Shown here one piece after another: positions 27,292 to 35,678 of a DNA stretch of 64,000 nucleotides. The translations under genes were made by a program, and so were the position numbers. The first letter of the stretch is position 1. Each line of letters opens with the position of its first letter. The DNA comes from Rhizobiales bacterium Ga0077537 (GTDB lineage: Bacteria > Pseudomonadota > Alphaproteobacteria > Rhizobiales > Hyphomicrobiaceae): assembly GCA_001464955.1 (NCBI GenBank), contig LNEM01000009.1, positions 1 to 64,000 of the forward strand, read 5' to 3'. Under the pieces are notes generated by a model, which had not been told where the DNA came from, searched no databases, and worked only from the letters and a program-made list of their open reading frames with translations.

Positions 27292-28662
27292 ATGACCGCC
27301 CGCGTTCTCGTCGTCGATGACATTCTCGCCAACGTGAAGCTTCTCGAAGCCCGCCTCTCGGCGGAGTATTTCGAGATTCTCACGGCGAACAGCGGGCGTG
27401 CGGCCCTCGAGATCATCGCGCGCGAGCGGGTGGACGTCGTGCTGCTGGACGTCATGATGCCGGGCATGGACGGCTTCGAGGTCTGTCGCCGGATCAAGCA
27501 GAGCCCGAAGCATGCCCATACCCCTGTGATCATGGTCACGGCGCTGGACCAGCCGTCCGACAAGGTCGAGGGGCTGGAGGCGGGGGCCGACGATTTTCTG
27601 ACCAAGCCCGTCGACGACATCGCGCTGATCACGCGGGTGCGCAGTCTGGCCCGTCTCAAAGTGCTGGCGGACGAACTCATGATGCGCGCCTCGACGACCC
27701 AGGATATGGGTATCGGGGCCGGCGGGATCGCGGAGTGGGCCCAGGCGGCCGCCAACGGGCGGGTGCTGCTGGTCGAGGATCATCCCCGATCGGCGCAGCG
27801 CATCGTCGACAGTCTCAGCAAATCGCACAGCGTTGTCGTCGAGCGCGATCCGCAGGCCGCCCTTATGCGGCTGGGGGATCAGGCGTTCGACGTGCTGATC
27901 GTGAGCCTGTCGCTCGATGGAGCGGACGGTCTCCGGCTCTGCTCGCAGGTCCGGTCCCTCGATCGCACCCGGCACATGCCGATCGTCATGATGGTCGATC
28001 CGGGCGACGAAGCGCGTCTGTTGCGTGGCCTCGACATGGGCGTCAACGACTACGTTCTGCGGCCCATCGACCGTAACGAGCTGCTCGCCCGCATCAAGAC
28101 CCAGATCAAGCGCAAGCGGCATGCCGACCTTCTCCGCGCCAAGCTCGATCAGGGCATGGAGCATGCGATCACCGATCCGCTGACCGGCCTCCACAATCGC
28201 CGGTACATGGAGAGCCATCTCGGCACGCTCGTCGCTCAGGCCGTACAGTCCGGGCGGACACTCTCGGTGCTGGTGGCGGACATCGACCATTTCAAGTCGG
28301 TGAACGACACCTTCGGACATGACGCCGGTGACAACGTGCTTCGTGAATTTGCGGCGCGTCTCCGGCGGAACACGCGCGGGATCGATCTCGCGTGCCGCCT
28401 CGGTGGCGAAGAGTTCGTCGTCATCATGCCCGATACGGAACTCGCACGGGCCATGCAGGTCGCCGAGCGCGTGAGGTCGTGCATTGCGGCGGAGCCGTTC
28501 CAGGTCAATGCCGACACGCTCCTGCCGGTTACGGCGAGCGTAGGCGTCTCGACCCTGGAGCGCCGCGACGATACGCCGGATGGGCTGTTCAAGCGGGCGG
28601 ATACGGCCCTCTATGCGGCGAAGCGCGGAGGCCGCAACCGCGTTGTCTCAGACGCCGCGTGA
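27292..28662 (+). CDS. pleD: PleD, response-regulator diguanylate cyclase
   Basis: A 456-residue REC-REC-GGDEF protein that makes cyclic di-GMP. REC1 (~1-120) has its Asp in VVLLDVMMPGMDGF. REC2 (~155-275) is an adaptor with altered key residues (LIVSLSLDGADG, no Asp at the acceptor site). The cyclase domain has RLGGEEFVVIMP as the active site, with an RxxD inhibitory site five residues before it (RGID), so product feedback is expected. Together with divK it forms the polar-development unit. Confidence 0.95.
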   Translation: MTARVLVVDDILANVKLLEARLSAEYFEILTANSGRAALEIIARERVDVVLLDVMMPGMDGFEVCRRIKQSPKHAHTPVIMVTALDQPSDKVEGLEAGADDFLTKPVDDIALITRVRSLARLKVLADELMMRASTTQDMGIGAGGIAEWAQAAANGRVLLVEDHPRSAQRIVDSLSKSHSVVVERDPQAALMRLGDQAFDVLIVSLSLDGADGLRLCSQVRSLDRTRHMPIVMMVDPGDEARLLRGLDMGVNDYVLRPIDRNELLARIKTQIKRKRHADLLRAKLDQGMEHAITDPLTGLHNRRYMESHLGTLVAQAVQSGRTLSVLVADIDHFKSVNDTFGHDAGDNVLREFAARLRRNTRGIDLACRLGGEEFVVIMPDTELARAMQVAERVRSCIAAEPFQVNADTLLPVTASVGVSTLERRDDTPDGLFKRADTALYAAKRGGRNRVVSDAA

Positions 28663-29049
28663 GGATCTCTCGAGTCACACACCGGTTGCGCAAGCGCGCT
28701 GCGTGTCAATCCAACAATTGACGACGCCTATAGGTTGTTCCGGAATGTTTTGCCATCAGAGCGTGTCAACGCGTAGGTGCTCAGCGCGCTGATGGCACGC
28801 CATTGGTGGATCTGTCACACAAGCCCATTCGTCAGGGGACTCAACGACCAAGGAAATGGGAATCGCTGTCTCACCATTGGATCGTGGTGCCACGTTCGAC
28901 TTGTTCAACTACGGACATTCTGGCATTGTGCAACAGGGACACGCTTTAACCAAATTCCAACTGCAGGGTATTGACGGGCAGAAGCGACGCCTATTCTGCG
29001 CCTGCCGTGTGACATGCCGGGGCCGCCGCATACCCTGGTCGGGACACGC

Positions 29050-29226
29050 GCAGGTCGGATAGGGCGATGGTTAACAACCTAATCGCCGCCTGCCCGATCC
29101 AATGCCGAGCGTAACGTCAACGCCCTCTTTGACGCGACGCTTGGTCGGCCGGCCCGTCACTGCTCGGTTTCTTACCCCGCTGCCGAGATCAGTGACGGGC
29201 TGGGCCTCTTCAGAGGTTTCCCAGCC
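29050..29226. ncRNA. candidate structured RNA, four consecutive stem-loops
   Basis: Four hairpins follow one another. (1) GCAGG/CCTGC outer, GGCGAT/ATCGCC middle and GGTT/AACC inner pairs between 29050 and 29093. (2) GCGT/ACGC with GTCAA/TTGAC, 29109-29140. (3) An 11-bp perfect stem 29152-29162 with 29190-29200, extended by CTCGG/CCGAG after a 2-base bulge. (4) GGCTGGG/CCCAGCC with CCTC/GAGG inside, 29198-29226. Stems 3 and 4 share three bases, so they may compete. No known RNA family is recognised and the strand is undetermined. Confidence 0.4.
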
Positions 29227-29361
29227 TGAACAAAGCGTCGACGCCGTTCGCGTGGGTCATGATTGGGCCATCATGCCTGGCCCTTGAAAATATGCAGCTT
29301 TCAAACTTCATCCACCGGTTCGACGCGCAAATCTGCCCGTCGAAGGTCGGCGTCGACCACC

Positions 29362-29381
29362 CACCCGGCCTTGGCCGGGTG
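29362..29381 (-). terminator. hairpin downstream of rpmG
   Basis: CACCCGGCC and GGCCGGGTG form a perfect 9-bp stem with a 2-base loop, 4 bases after the rpmG stop. No T-run follows on the minus strand, so its strength as an intrinsic terminator is doubtful. Confidence 0.4.
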
Positions 29382-29385
29382 CGCC

Positions 29386-29553
29386 TTACTTGATCTTCGT
29401 TTCCTTGAACTCGACGTGCTTGCGCGCGACGGGGTCGTATTTGCGCATCACGATCTTCTCGGTCGAGGTGCGCGGGTTCTTCTTCGTCACGTAATAGAAG
29501 CCGGTTCCTGCGGAACTGAGCAACTTGATCTTCTGGGTTACGGGCTTTGCCAT
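29386..29553 (-). CDS. rpmG: 50S ribosomal protein L33
   Basis: A 55-residue L33 beginning [20 protein letters not shown] and ending EFKETKIK. The characteristic YYVTKKNPR and [10 protein letters not shown] stretches are present. It has no cysteines, so it is the zinc-free form usual in Alphaproteobacteria. The start ATG is at 29551-29553. It is transcribed alone, with the hairpin-rich gap downstream and the NUDIX gene 66 bases upstream on the same strand. Confidence 0.96.
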   Translation of the reverse strand: MAKPVTQKIKLLSSAGTGFYYVTKKNPRTSTEKIVMRKYDPVARKHVEFKETKIK

Positions 29554-29619
29554 GTTCGTCTCGTCGCTAGTACGGATGAATTCTGTTGAGCGTCAGTCAT
29601 AGTCGCGTGTGCGTTCAAG

Positions 29620-30408
29620 TCAAGCCGTAGAATGGTCGTCCGGACTGACGATCAGCTGACGTTTGAAGGTGCCGCTCTTGTTGAAGTAATAGGGCACAGG
29701 CGCCCCTTTGACGGATAGAGGGCCGAGCTTCAGGCGATCGCCCAGATCCTCCAGAATGACGCGCGTGATGGGTGGCAGATCAAGGCCGCGAGCTTCCTCG
29801 ATCGTCAGCCATACCAGATCGGACAATTCGTCCTCGACCGGTTCTCCCCGATGGCAGATCGCGGAGGCTTCGACGCAGAAGAAGCGGGTGTCGAAGCGGC
29901 GCGGCCGCCCGGGTGGCGTGATGGCGCGTGCGAAGAACGATAGGGGCGCGAGGCTCGGCGCGAAGCCGCAGTCGAAGAAGCGGCGCCAGGATCGATCGGT
30001 CGGAAGCGCGTGGCCGGCAACCGGGCTGCCGAGGACGATGCCCGCTTCCTCGAACGTTTCCCGGACCGCTGCAAGCGCGAGGGCGCGGGCCCGGAGGTGG
30101 CTCGGTCCGCCCTTCATGTCGAAGAGCAGCTTCGCTGTTTCGTGTGTGGCCAACTCGTCAGCGCTCGCGACCGTGCGATCGGCCTTGTCGACGCGGCCAC
30201 CGGGGAACACGTACTTGCCGGGCATGAATTTCATGTCCATGCGGCGTTTGCCGAGCAGGACACGGGCCATGGATTGCGAGCGATCCACGATAATGAGGGT
30301 CGCAGCGTCGCGAGGACGCAATGCCGCCGTGCGCGTAGCAACGCCGGAGGTCGTCTGCTCCCCGTCGCTTGTGGGAGCCGCGTCGGTGGCTTGGGTCTTC
30401 GTCGTCAT
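29620..30408 (-). CDS. NUDIX hydrolase family protein
   Basis: A 262-residue NUDIX protein. The Nudix box is spread by an insertion: FPGGRVD, then ALAAVRETFEEAGIVLG, which holds the catalytic RExxEE helix. This is the layout of larger NUDIX proteins related to NUDT7/NUDT8/NUDT19 CoA diphosphatases, though the substrate is not certain. The first ~35 residues are a polar Thr/Ala-rich extension. Its ATG overlaps the DUF983 stop (ATGA), so they are coupled. Confidence 0.8.
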   Translation of the reverse strand: MTTKTQATDAAPTSDGEQTTSGVATRTAALRPRDAATLIIVDRSQSMARVLLGKRRMDMKFMPGKYVFPGGRVDKADRTVASADELATHETAKLLFDMKGGPSHLRARALALAAVRETFEEAGIVLGSPVAGHALPTDRSWRRFFDCGFAPSLAPLSFFARAITPPGRPRRFDTRFFCVEASAICHRGEPVEDELSDLVWLTIEEARGLDLPPITRVILEDLGDRLKLGPLSVKGAPVPYYFNKSGTFKRQLIVSPDDHSTA

Positions 30409-30890
30409 GAGTGCCGTCTTTCGTCGCCCTTCAGCGCAGCTTGGGCCGGGTCGATCATCGGGGCCGCCGGATCGGCCGCGCTGCCGAAGCCATGCATGCG
30501 ATAGGCCCACTGGACCGCGATCAAGCTGCCCTTGATCGCCGGGAGGAGGGCCAAAGACAGGACGAGTGTCAAGGGCAGCCAGATCGAGAGCTGGACCCAG
30601 GTCGGCGGTGCGTAGGCCCGTTCAACAGCCAGCAAGCCGCCGACGACGATGTGGCCGACGATGGCCATGGTGAAGTAGGCGGGAGCGTCGTCGGCGCGCT
30701 GGTGATGCAATGCCTCGCCGCAGTTGGCGCAGGTGTCGACGACTTTCAGGTACGACGCATAAAGCTTCCCCTCGCCACAGGCCGGGCAGCACCCCGCCGC
30801 GCCGCGCCGCAGGGCAGGCTTCAAGGCGCGCTCGTCCTCGGCCGGGTCAGTCGTGGTGCGGTTCCCCGCCAGCTCGGTGGTGATCGGCAT
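30405..30890 (-). CDS. DUF983 membrane protein
   Basis: A 161-residue DUF983 protein. Two zinc-ribbon-like pairs, CPACGEGKLY and CANCGEAL, precede two hydrophobic segments (~80-100 and ~105-130) and a short tail. Function is unknown; family members often sit near cytochrome oxidase or NUDIX genes. The start is taken at the ATG after GGAAGG (30888-30890); earlier in-frame Mets at 30926 and 31004 are possible. Confidence 0.82.
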   Translation of the reverse strand: MPITTELAGNRTTTDPAEDERALKPALRRGAAGCCPACGEGKLYASYLKVVDTCANCGEALHHQRADDAPAYFTMAIVGHIVVGGLLAVERAYAPPTWVQLSIWLPLTLVLSLALLPAIKGSLIAVQWAYRMHGFGSAADPAAPMIDPAQAALKGDERRHS

Positions 30891-31057
30891 AACGGAGCCT
30901 TCCGCGAGAGTGTTCGGGACTGTCATGGGATCGTGCCGTGCGCCGAGCGTCAAGCGGCGCGGCAACCGATCCCGGCGATCAGGGTTCGCTTCCCAGCTCA
31001 TCACTTAAAGGTCATGCACCCCGATGAGCGAGGTGGGGTTTTGCCGCGCTTGGCGGA

Positions 31058-32104
31058 TCAGGCATCGTCGCGTGGTGGATAGGGATGCACGTTACCCCAC
31101 GGATCGGTGACGGTGCCTGAGTTGCGATCCCAAGCCGACGGCGTGAGGGCCATCTTGCCGTGGCCGCCCGGGATATCCAGGACATACGCCGGCATGGCCA
31201 ATCCCGTGATGCGGCCTCTCAGTTCGGCCATGAGGCGCTGGCCGTCCTCGATGGAGAGGCGGAAGTGGCTCGTTCCCGGCGCCAGATCGGGGTGATGCAG
31301 GTAGTAGGGCTTGATTCCGAGCGCCACGAAGGCGCGGAACAGTTCGGCAAGCGTCGGGGCGTCGTCGTTGATCCCCTTCAGCAGGACGGTCTGGCTCAGG
31401 AGGATGATCCCGGCCCGGCGCAGGGCGGCGATGACGGTCCGGGCGGCGGGTGTCAGCTCGCGGGGATGATTGGCGTGAATCGCGAGGTAGACCGCCTGGC
31501 GGGCAGAGATGAGCGCCGCGATGGCCTCGGGCGTCAAACGTCCGGGATCGACGACGGGGACCCGGGAATGCCAGCGCAGGACCGCGACGTGCGGGATTTC
31601 TGCCAGCGCGGCCGTCAGCGCCGAGATGCGCCGCGGGCTGAGGACGAGCGGGTCACCGCCGGTCAGGATGACCTCGAAGATGGACGGGTGGGCGGCTACA
31701 TAGGCCAGCGCGCGAGAGAGGTCGGCGGTGGTCATGGCGGGCTCGCCGGTGGGGCCGACCACCTCGCGGCGAAAGCAGAAGCGACAGTAGACCGGGCAGG
31801 TGTGCGTCACCTTGAGCAGGACGCGGTCCGGATAGCGATGGACGAGGCCCGGCACCTTCTCGTGCGTCCGGTCGCCGATCGGGTCGGGTCGCTCTTCGGG
31901 TGTCGTCTGCAACTCGCGGACGTCCGGAATGAACTGGCGCGCGATGGGGTCGTCCGGGGACAAGGGGTCGATCAGGGCGGACATGGCCGGCGTTATCGCC
32001 ACGGCGTAGCGTCCGGCGACGGCGTGCAGCGCCTCGGTCGGCTCCGGCATCAGTCCGGCATCCGCCAGGTCACGCAGGGATCGGAGGGGTCTCTGTTCGG
32101 TCAC
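31058..32104 (-). CDS. epmB: EpmB, EF-P beta-lysylation lysine 2,3-aminomutase
   Basis: A 348-residue radical-SAM protein of the lysine-2,3-aminomutase family in its short, YjeK-like form. The cluster ligands are in CPVYCRFCFRREVVG, followed by EVILTGGDPLVLS and the PLP-type GGHGKMALTP segment near the C-terminus. EpmB converts lysine to beta-lysine for attachment to EF-P. The GTG start overlaps the epmA stop (GTGA), and the partner epmA is directly upstream, which supports this role over lysine catabolism. Confidence 0.93.
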   Translation of the reverse strand: MTEQRPLRSLRDLADAGLMPEPTEALHAVAGRYAVAITPAMSALIDPLSPDDPIARQFIPDVRELQTTPEERPDPIGDRTHEKVPGLVHRYPDRVLLKVTHTCPVYCRFCFRREVVGPTGEPAMTTADLSRALAYVAAHPSIFEVILTGGDPLVLSPRRISALTAALAEIPHVAVLRWHSRVPVVDPGRLTPEAIAALISARQAVYLAIHANHPRELTPAARTVIAALRRAGIILLSQTVLLKGINDDAPTLAELFRAFVALGIKPYYLHHPDLAPGTSHFRLSIEDGQRLMAELRGRITGLAMPAYVLDIPGGHGKMALTPSAWDRNSGTVTDPWGNVHPYPPRDDA

Positions 32105-33168
32105 GTGGCTCTTCTGCCCGTTTCCGCGACCGGCGTCCACATGACGTGCTCGACCGAGGGGGCGCCCGTCGCGAGCATTACGAGCCGGTCGAAGCCGAGC
32201 GCCGCGCCGGACGCCGGAGGCATCAGGCCGAGAGCTGCAATGAAATCCTCGTCGATCGGATAGCATTCGGCGTAGATGCGGGCCTTCTCGGCCATCTCGA
32301 GTTCGAAACGGCGGCGCTGCTCGGCGGCGTCGGTGAGTTCGCCGAAGGCATTGGCGAGTTCCACACCGCAGGCGTAGAGCTCGAAGCGTTCCGCAACCCT
32401 TGGATCGTCGTCTGTCGGGCGGGCCAATGCCGCTTCGTGGATCGGGTAGCGGTCGACGATCACGGGCTTGCCGCTGGCGAGGATGGCGGGCTCGATGCGC
32501 TCGACGAGGATGCGGCTGAAGAGGTCCGACCAGGTGTCGTCGTCGGCGACGCGGACGCCGATGCGGCGCGCCTCGCGGGCCATGGCGGTCTGGCTCGCGG
32601 CGCCATCGACCAGCGTCGCGTCGAGGAGCGCGATGCCGGCGTGCCGCCGGAAGAGATCGTCGACCGACAGGCGCTCGGGCTCGGCGACGGGGTCGGCGGT
32701 CGCGCCTCGCCAGGCGAAACGGTTCGTGCCAGCGACGTCGGCCGCGATGCGGAGGATCTCGGCGCAATCGCGCATCAGCACAGTGTAGTCCTCGCCCGCG
32801 CGGTACCACTCCAGCATCGTGAACTCGGGCGAATGGAGCGCGCTCCGCTCGCCGTTCCGGAACACCGAAGCAAACGTGAAAATCCGCGTCTCGCCGGCCG
32901 CCAGCAGCTTCTTCATCGCGAATTCGGGGCTCGTGTGGAGGTAGAGCGGGGCGCGGACGCCGGCTTCGGTGCGTTCCTCCGTCGCGAAGGCGTGGAGGTG
33001 CGTCTCGTTGCCCGGCGAGACCTGAAGGCAGGACGTCTCGACCTCGATGAAGCCTTCACCCTCGAACCATCGGCGAAGGGCCGCCTTGATGCGGCCGCGA
33101 GCCACAAGGGCCGGGCGACGGTCGGCGTGGCGCACGGGGTGCCAGAAGGGGAGATTTGGTGTCGCCAT
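32101..33168 (-). CDS. epmA: EpmA, EF-P-(R)-beta-lysine ligase
   Basis: A 355-residue class II lysyl-tRNA-synthetase paralogue without the anticodon-binding domain (also GenX/PoxA). Motif 2 appears as FRNGERSALHSPEFTMLEWYRAGEDY, motif 3 near the end as ALGFDRLVMLATG. It attaches beta-lysine to a conserved lysine of EF-P, so ribosomes can pass polyproline stretches. It is the first gene of epmA-epmB. The target gene efp is 1.9 kb away, beyond the ParA/RHH/TIR cassette. Confidence 0.95.
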   Translation of the reverse strand: MATPNLPFWHPVRHADRRPALVARGRIKAALRRWFEGEGFIEVETSCLQVSPGNETHLHAFATEERTEAGVRAPLYLHTSPEFAMKKLLAAGETRIFTFASVFRNGERSALHSPEFTMLEWYRAGEDYTVLMRDCAEILRIAADVAGTNRFAWRGATADPVAEPERLSVDDLFRRHAGIALLDATLVDGAASQTAMAREARRIGVRVADDDTWSDLFSRILVERIEPAILASGKPVIVDRYPIHEAALARPTDDDPRVAERFELYACGVELANAFGELTDAAEQRRRFELEMAEKARIYAECYPIDEDFIAALGLMPPASGAALGFDRLVMLATGAPSVEHVMWTPVAETGRRAT

Positions 33169-33340
33169 GGTGTTCGATGCCTTCGGGATCGCTTTCCAGA
33201 CGCTTATAGCGCCGGGCTCATGTGGTGTCGCTCGCCGCGCGTGTTTTTTGATTCGCCGATGCTTGCCAGTGCGCGGATCGACGCATTAAGAAAGCCTTAA
33301 GGACGATGTTGCCGGCGTGCTGTCGTGCACAATTGATAGC

Positions 33341-33350
33341 GTGCTAGCAC
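33341..33350. promoter_or_regulatory. palindrome upstream of the parA-like gene
   Basis: GTGCTAGCAC is a perfect 10-base palindrome 26 bases before the parA-like ATG. Ribbon-helix-helix proteins often bind such short palindromes to repress their own operon, and the next gene encodes one. Binding is inferred. Confidence 0.3.
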
Positions 33351-33376
33351 TTGGTCGAGCGGGCGAGGGGGGATCG

Positions 33377-34114
33377 ATGCGCGGGACGGGGCGAGCGGCG
33401 AGGAGCGAGCAGAAGGCGGCGCGGCGTGCGGCAAAACCGCCGCTGACGATCGCGTTCGGTAACCAGAAGGGCGGGGTCGGCAAGACGACGCTCGTCATCA
33501 ATCTGGCGGCGGCGCTCATGCGGGGCGGCCGGATCACGACCGTCATCGATCTCGATCCGCAGAAATCCGCCGAGCGTTATGGCGAGCATCGCGCCCAGGA
33601 GACCGGCGAAGAGGCGCCCGTCGTCGTGCACGGCTCGGCCGACAACCTCAAGGACATGATCGAGACGGCGCATCTCGAAGGCGTCGAGGCGATCCTCATC
33701 GATTGCCCCGGGGCGCTCGACCGGACGCTGCTTCTCGCGGCGGCGTGCGCGGACGTGGTCGTCGTGCCGACCCGTTCGTCGCTGCTCGATCGGAACTCGC
33801 TCCGCGACACGCTCGAGTTTCTCGTCGAAGCCGTGAAGATCCACAAATGCCTGGTCGTCCTCAATGCGGCCCGCGACGGCGCGGATGGTGGCATCCGCGA
33901 GGTGGAGGACCTCGCCGATACTTTCGGTGCCGTACTCGCCGCGACACGGATCGAGGACAACCGCGCCTACAGCGTGTCACTCGGCAAGGGCCGCTCGGTG
34001 CTGGAGGGCGCGGGCGCGCGGAGCAAACCGGCGCGGGCCATCGATCAACTCGCGCGCGAGATCGAGACGTTTCACGAGCAGGCCGCGAAAGCCCACAAAC
34101 GGAGGCAGAAATGA
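33377..34114 (+). CDS. ParA-family ATPase
   Basis: A 245-residue ParA/MinD-superfamily ATPase. After ~25 basic residues comes the deviant Walker [19 protein letters not shown] with both signature lysines, then Walker A' [13 protein letters not shown] and Walker [12 protein letters not shown]. It lacks an N-terminal helix-turn-helix, so it is of the short type Ib class that works with a ribbon-helix-helix partner, and the next gene encodes one. It is not the chromosomal parA of the parAB/gidAB locus. The ATG at 33377 follows GAGGGGGG. Confidence 0.88.
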   Translation: MRGTGRAARSEQKAARRAAKPPLTIAFGNQKGGVGKTTLVINLAAALMRGGRITTVIDLDPQKSAERYGEHRAQETGEEAPVVVHGSADNLKDMIETAHLEGVEAILIDCPGALDRTLLLAAACADVVVVPTRSSLLDRNSLRDTLEFLVEAVKIHKCLVVLNAARDGADGGIREVEDLADTFGAVLAATRIEDNRAYSVSLGKGRSVLEGAGARSKPARAIDQLAREIETFHEQAAKAHKRRQK

Positions 34115-34410
34115 CAGCACGAAAGGCAAAGTCAGTCGCGAGGCCAGCGGCCGGGCCACAGTCGCTCAAGGCAAAGCTGCAGGCCGTATCGGGCGTCAAG
34201 CGCGGCGCGCCGGCGGGGCGCGATAGCGACGCCGAGGTGGTCACGGGCAAGGGGCGGAAGGGGCGCCGCTCGATCGCCATCTACATGCAGCCACTGGCCA
34301 AGGACCTCCTCGACAGGATCGCGCACGAGAACAAGAAGTCGATCCAGACCCTCGGGATCGAAGCGCTCAATCTTCTGTTCCGCCATTACGACCAGAAGCC
34401 CATTGCCTGA
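34111..34410 (+). CDS. ribbon-helix-helix-like DNA-binding protein
   Basis: A 99-residue basic protein. The first ~55 residues are Lys/Arg/Ala-rich and probably disordered. The C-terminal ~45 ([20 protein letters not shown] then [17 protein letters not shown]) read as a strand followed by two helices, the ribbon-helix-helix layout seen in ParG-type and CopG-type proteins. Its ATG overlaps the stop of the ParA gene (ATGA) after GGAGG, so the two are a coupled pair. A centromere-binding or operator-binding role is inferred. Confidence 0.65.
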   Translation: MTARKAKSVARPAAGPQSLKAKLQAVSGVKRGAPAGRDSDAEVVTGKGRKGRRSIAIYMQPLAKDLLDRIAHENKKSIQTLGIEALNLLFRHYDQKPIA

Positions 34411-34464
34411 GTCTGGCGGCCTCTTGCATTCACGGTTTCACTTCCTGTTCCGAGGTTCATTCCC

Positions 34465-34953
34465 ATGGTTGGCAGATTGAAGGGGCAGAGCCCCGATCCC
34501 CGGCGGCTCAAGCAGAAGCTGCAACTCGTCGCGTCGCAGCGTCCCACGCCCGAGCCCGTCGTCGCGCTGGAGCCCTACGTGTTTCTCGCCTATGCCCGCG
34601 AGGACCAGACGATCGCCGAAACGCTGGTGGCGGCGCTGCGGGCGCGCGGCATCGCAGTCACCTGGGATCAGGACCTCGTCGCCGGGCAGAACTTCCGGGC
34701 GCACCTCGACGCCATGCTCGAACGGGCGTCGGCCGTCGTCGTGATCTGGTCCGAGAACGTGACGGATTTCGTGGTGGACGAGGCCGAGGCCGGCAAAGCC
34801 CGCAATGCGCTGGTGCCGTGCCGGACGCCGGGACTACCGCGCGGGCGGGTGCCGACCGGGTTCCGGGGGCTGCATTGCATCGACGTCGACGACATCGGAG
34901 CCATCCTGAAGGCGCTGGAGGCCCGTGGTCTCGCCGCATCGGCGCCCGCCTGA
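34465..34953 (+). CDS. TIR-domain protein
   Basis: A 162-residue protein whose residues ~33-130 are a TIR domain: VFLAYAREDQTIAETLVAAL, ITWDQDL-like AVTWDQDLVAG, and VVVIWSENV followed by FVVDEAEAGKA, where the Glu corresponds to the catalytic-type residue of NAD-cleaving TIRs. The first ~30 residues are basic. It starts 54 bases after the ribbon-helix-helix gene on the same strand, so the three genes look like one unit. Bacterial TIRs are often effectors of immune systems; no sensor domain is attached here. Confidence 0.78.
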   Translation: MVGRLKGQSPDPRRLKQKLQLVASQRPTPEPVVALEPYVFLAYAREDQTIAETLVAALRARGIAVTWDQDLVAGQNFRAHLDAMLERASAVVVIWSENVTDFVVDEAEAGKARNALVPCRTPGLPRGRVPTGFRGLHCIDVDDIGAILKALEARGLAASAPA

Positions 34954-35073
34954 GCCGGCCGCCTCTTCCCCATATCGCGCAAAGGGGCTAAGAACGCGCC
35001 GAACCGCGCTGGCCGTGCACGTGCGCGCCTGCCAACGGCCCCGAGCGGGGCCAGAACCCGATTGGAGAACGCC

Positions 35074-35643
35074 GTGGTAAAAGTGATCGCGAGCGAAGTG
35101 AGAAAAGGCAACGTGCTCGATATCGACGGCGCGCTGTGCACCGTGCTGAAGGCGGAAAGCATCCGGCCGGGCAAGGGTACGCCCACGACGCACATCGACA
35201 TGCGCCGGATCTCTGACGGGGTCAAAATCGTAAAAAGCTACCGGACGACCGAATCGGTCGAGCGGGCGTTCCTCGACCAGAAGACGTTCAACTACCTTTA
35301 TGAAGACGACATGGGCTTCAATTTCATGGAGCCCGAAACCTACGAGCAGATCTCGATCTCCAAGGAACTGATCGGCGACAGTGCCGCATGGCTGCAGGAG
35401 AACATGAGCTGCGACGTGCAGCTGTTCGAGGGCGTGCCCGTCTCGATCGAATTGCCGGCGCGGGTGACGCTGCAGATCGTCGAGGCCGACCCGGTGGTCA
35501 AAGGGCAGACGGCGTCATCGTCCTACAAGCCGGCCAAGCTCGAGAACGGCGTCCGCGTCATGGTGCCGCCGCACGTCGAGAGCGGCACGCGCATCGTCGT
35601 CAACACGGCGGATGGCGAATACGTGGAGCGGGCGAAGGACTGA
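35074..35643 (+). CDS. efp: elongation factor P
   Basis: A 189-residue EF-P that relieves ribosome stalling at consecutive prolines. The start is GTG at 35074 after TTGGAG, giving the standard opening [14 protein letters not shown]; an upstream TTG in frame lies in the ribosome site itself. The modified lysine is in the loop [11 protein letters not shown] near residue 34, the type that EpmA/EpmB modify. The three domains are complete, with the C-terminal signature [17 protein letters not shown]. Confidence 0.96.
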   Translation: MVKVIASEVRKGNVLDIDGALCTVLKAESIRPGKGTPTTHIDMRRISDGVKIVKSYRTTESVERAFLDQKTFNYLYEDDMGFNFMEPETYEQISISKELIGDSAAWLQENMSCDVQLFEGVPVSIELPARVTLQIVEADPVVKGQTASSSYKPAKLENGVRVMVPPHVESGTRIVVNTADGEYVERAKD

Positions 35644-35678
35644 GCGCCTCGATTACCGTTCCGACGGGCCGGGGCGGA

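Larger units (their letters stand above)
28663..29385. other. 723-base gene-free region with many hairpins
   Basis: No convincing coding frame on either strand and visibly lower GC in the first half than in the flanking genes. It contains a 9-bp inverted repeat (28751-28759 with 28789-28797) that encloses a perfect 12-base palindrome overlapping its right arm (28781-28792). It also contains the hairpin run at 29050-29226 and a GC-rich hairpin at the rpmG end. Confidence 0.6.

Noticed and set aside
28781-28792. Perfect palindrome TCAGCGCGCTGA as an operator
   Set aside because: It is partly contained in a longer inverted repeat (28751-28797) and has no nearby promoter or gene start, so an operator role is not supported.
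28777-28974. 65-codon open frame in the pleD-rpmG gap
   Set aside because: No ribosome site, no family likeness, and codon use unlike neighbours.
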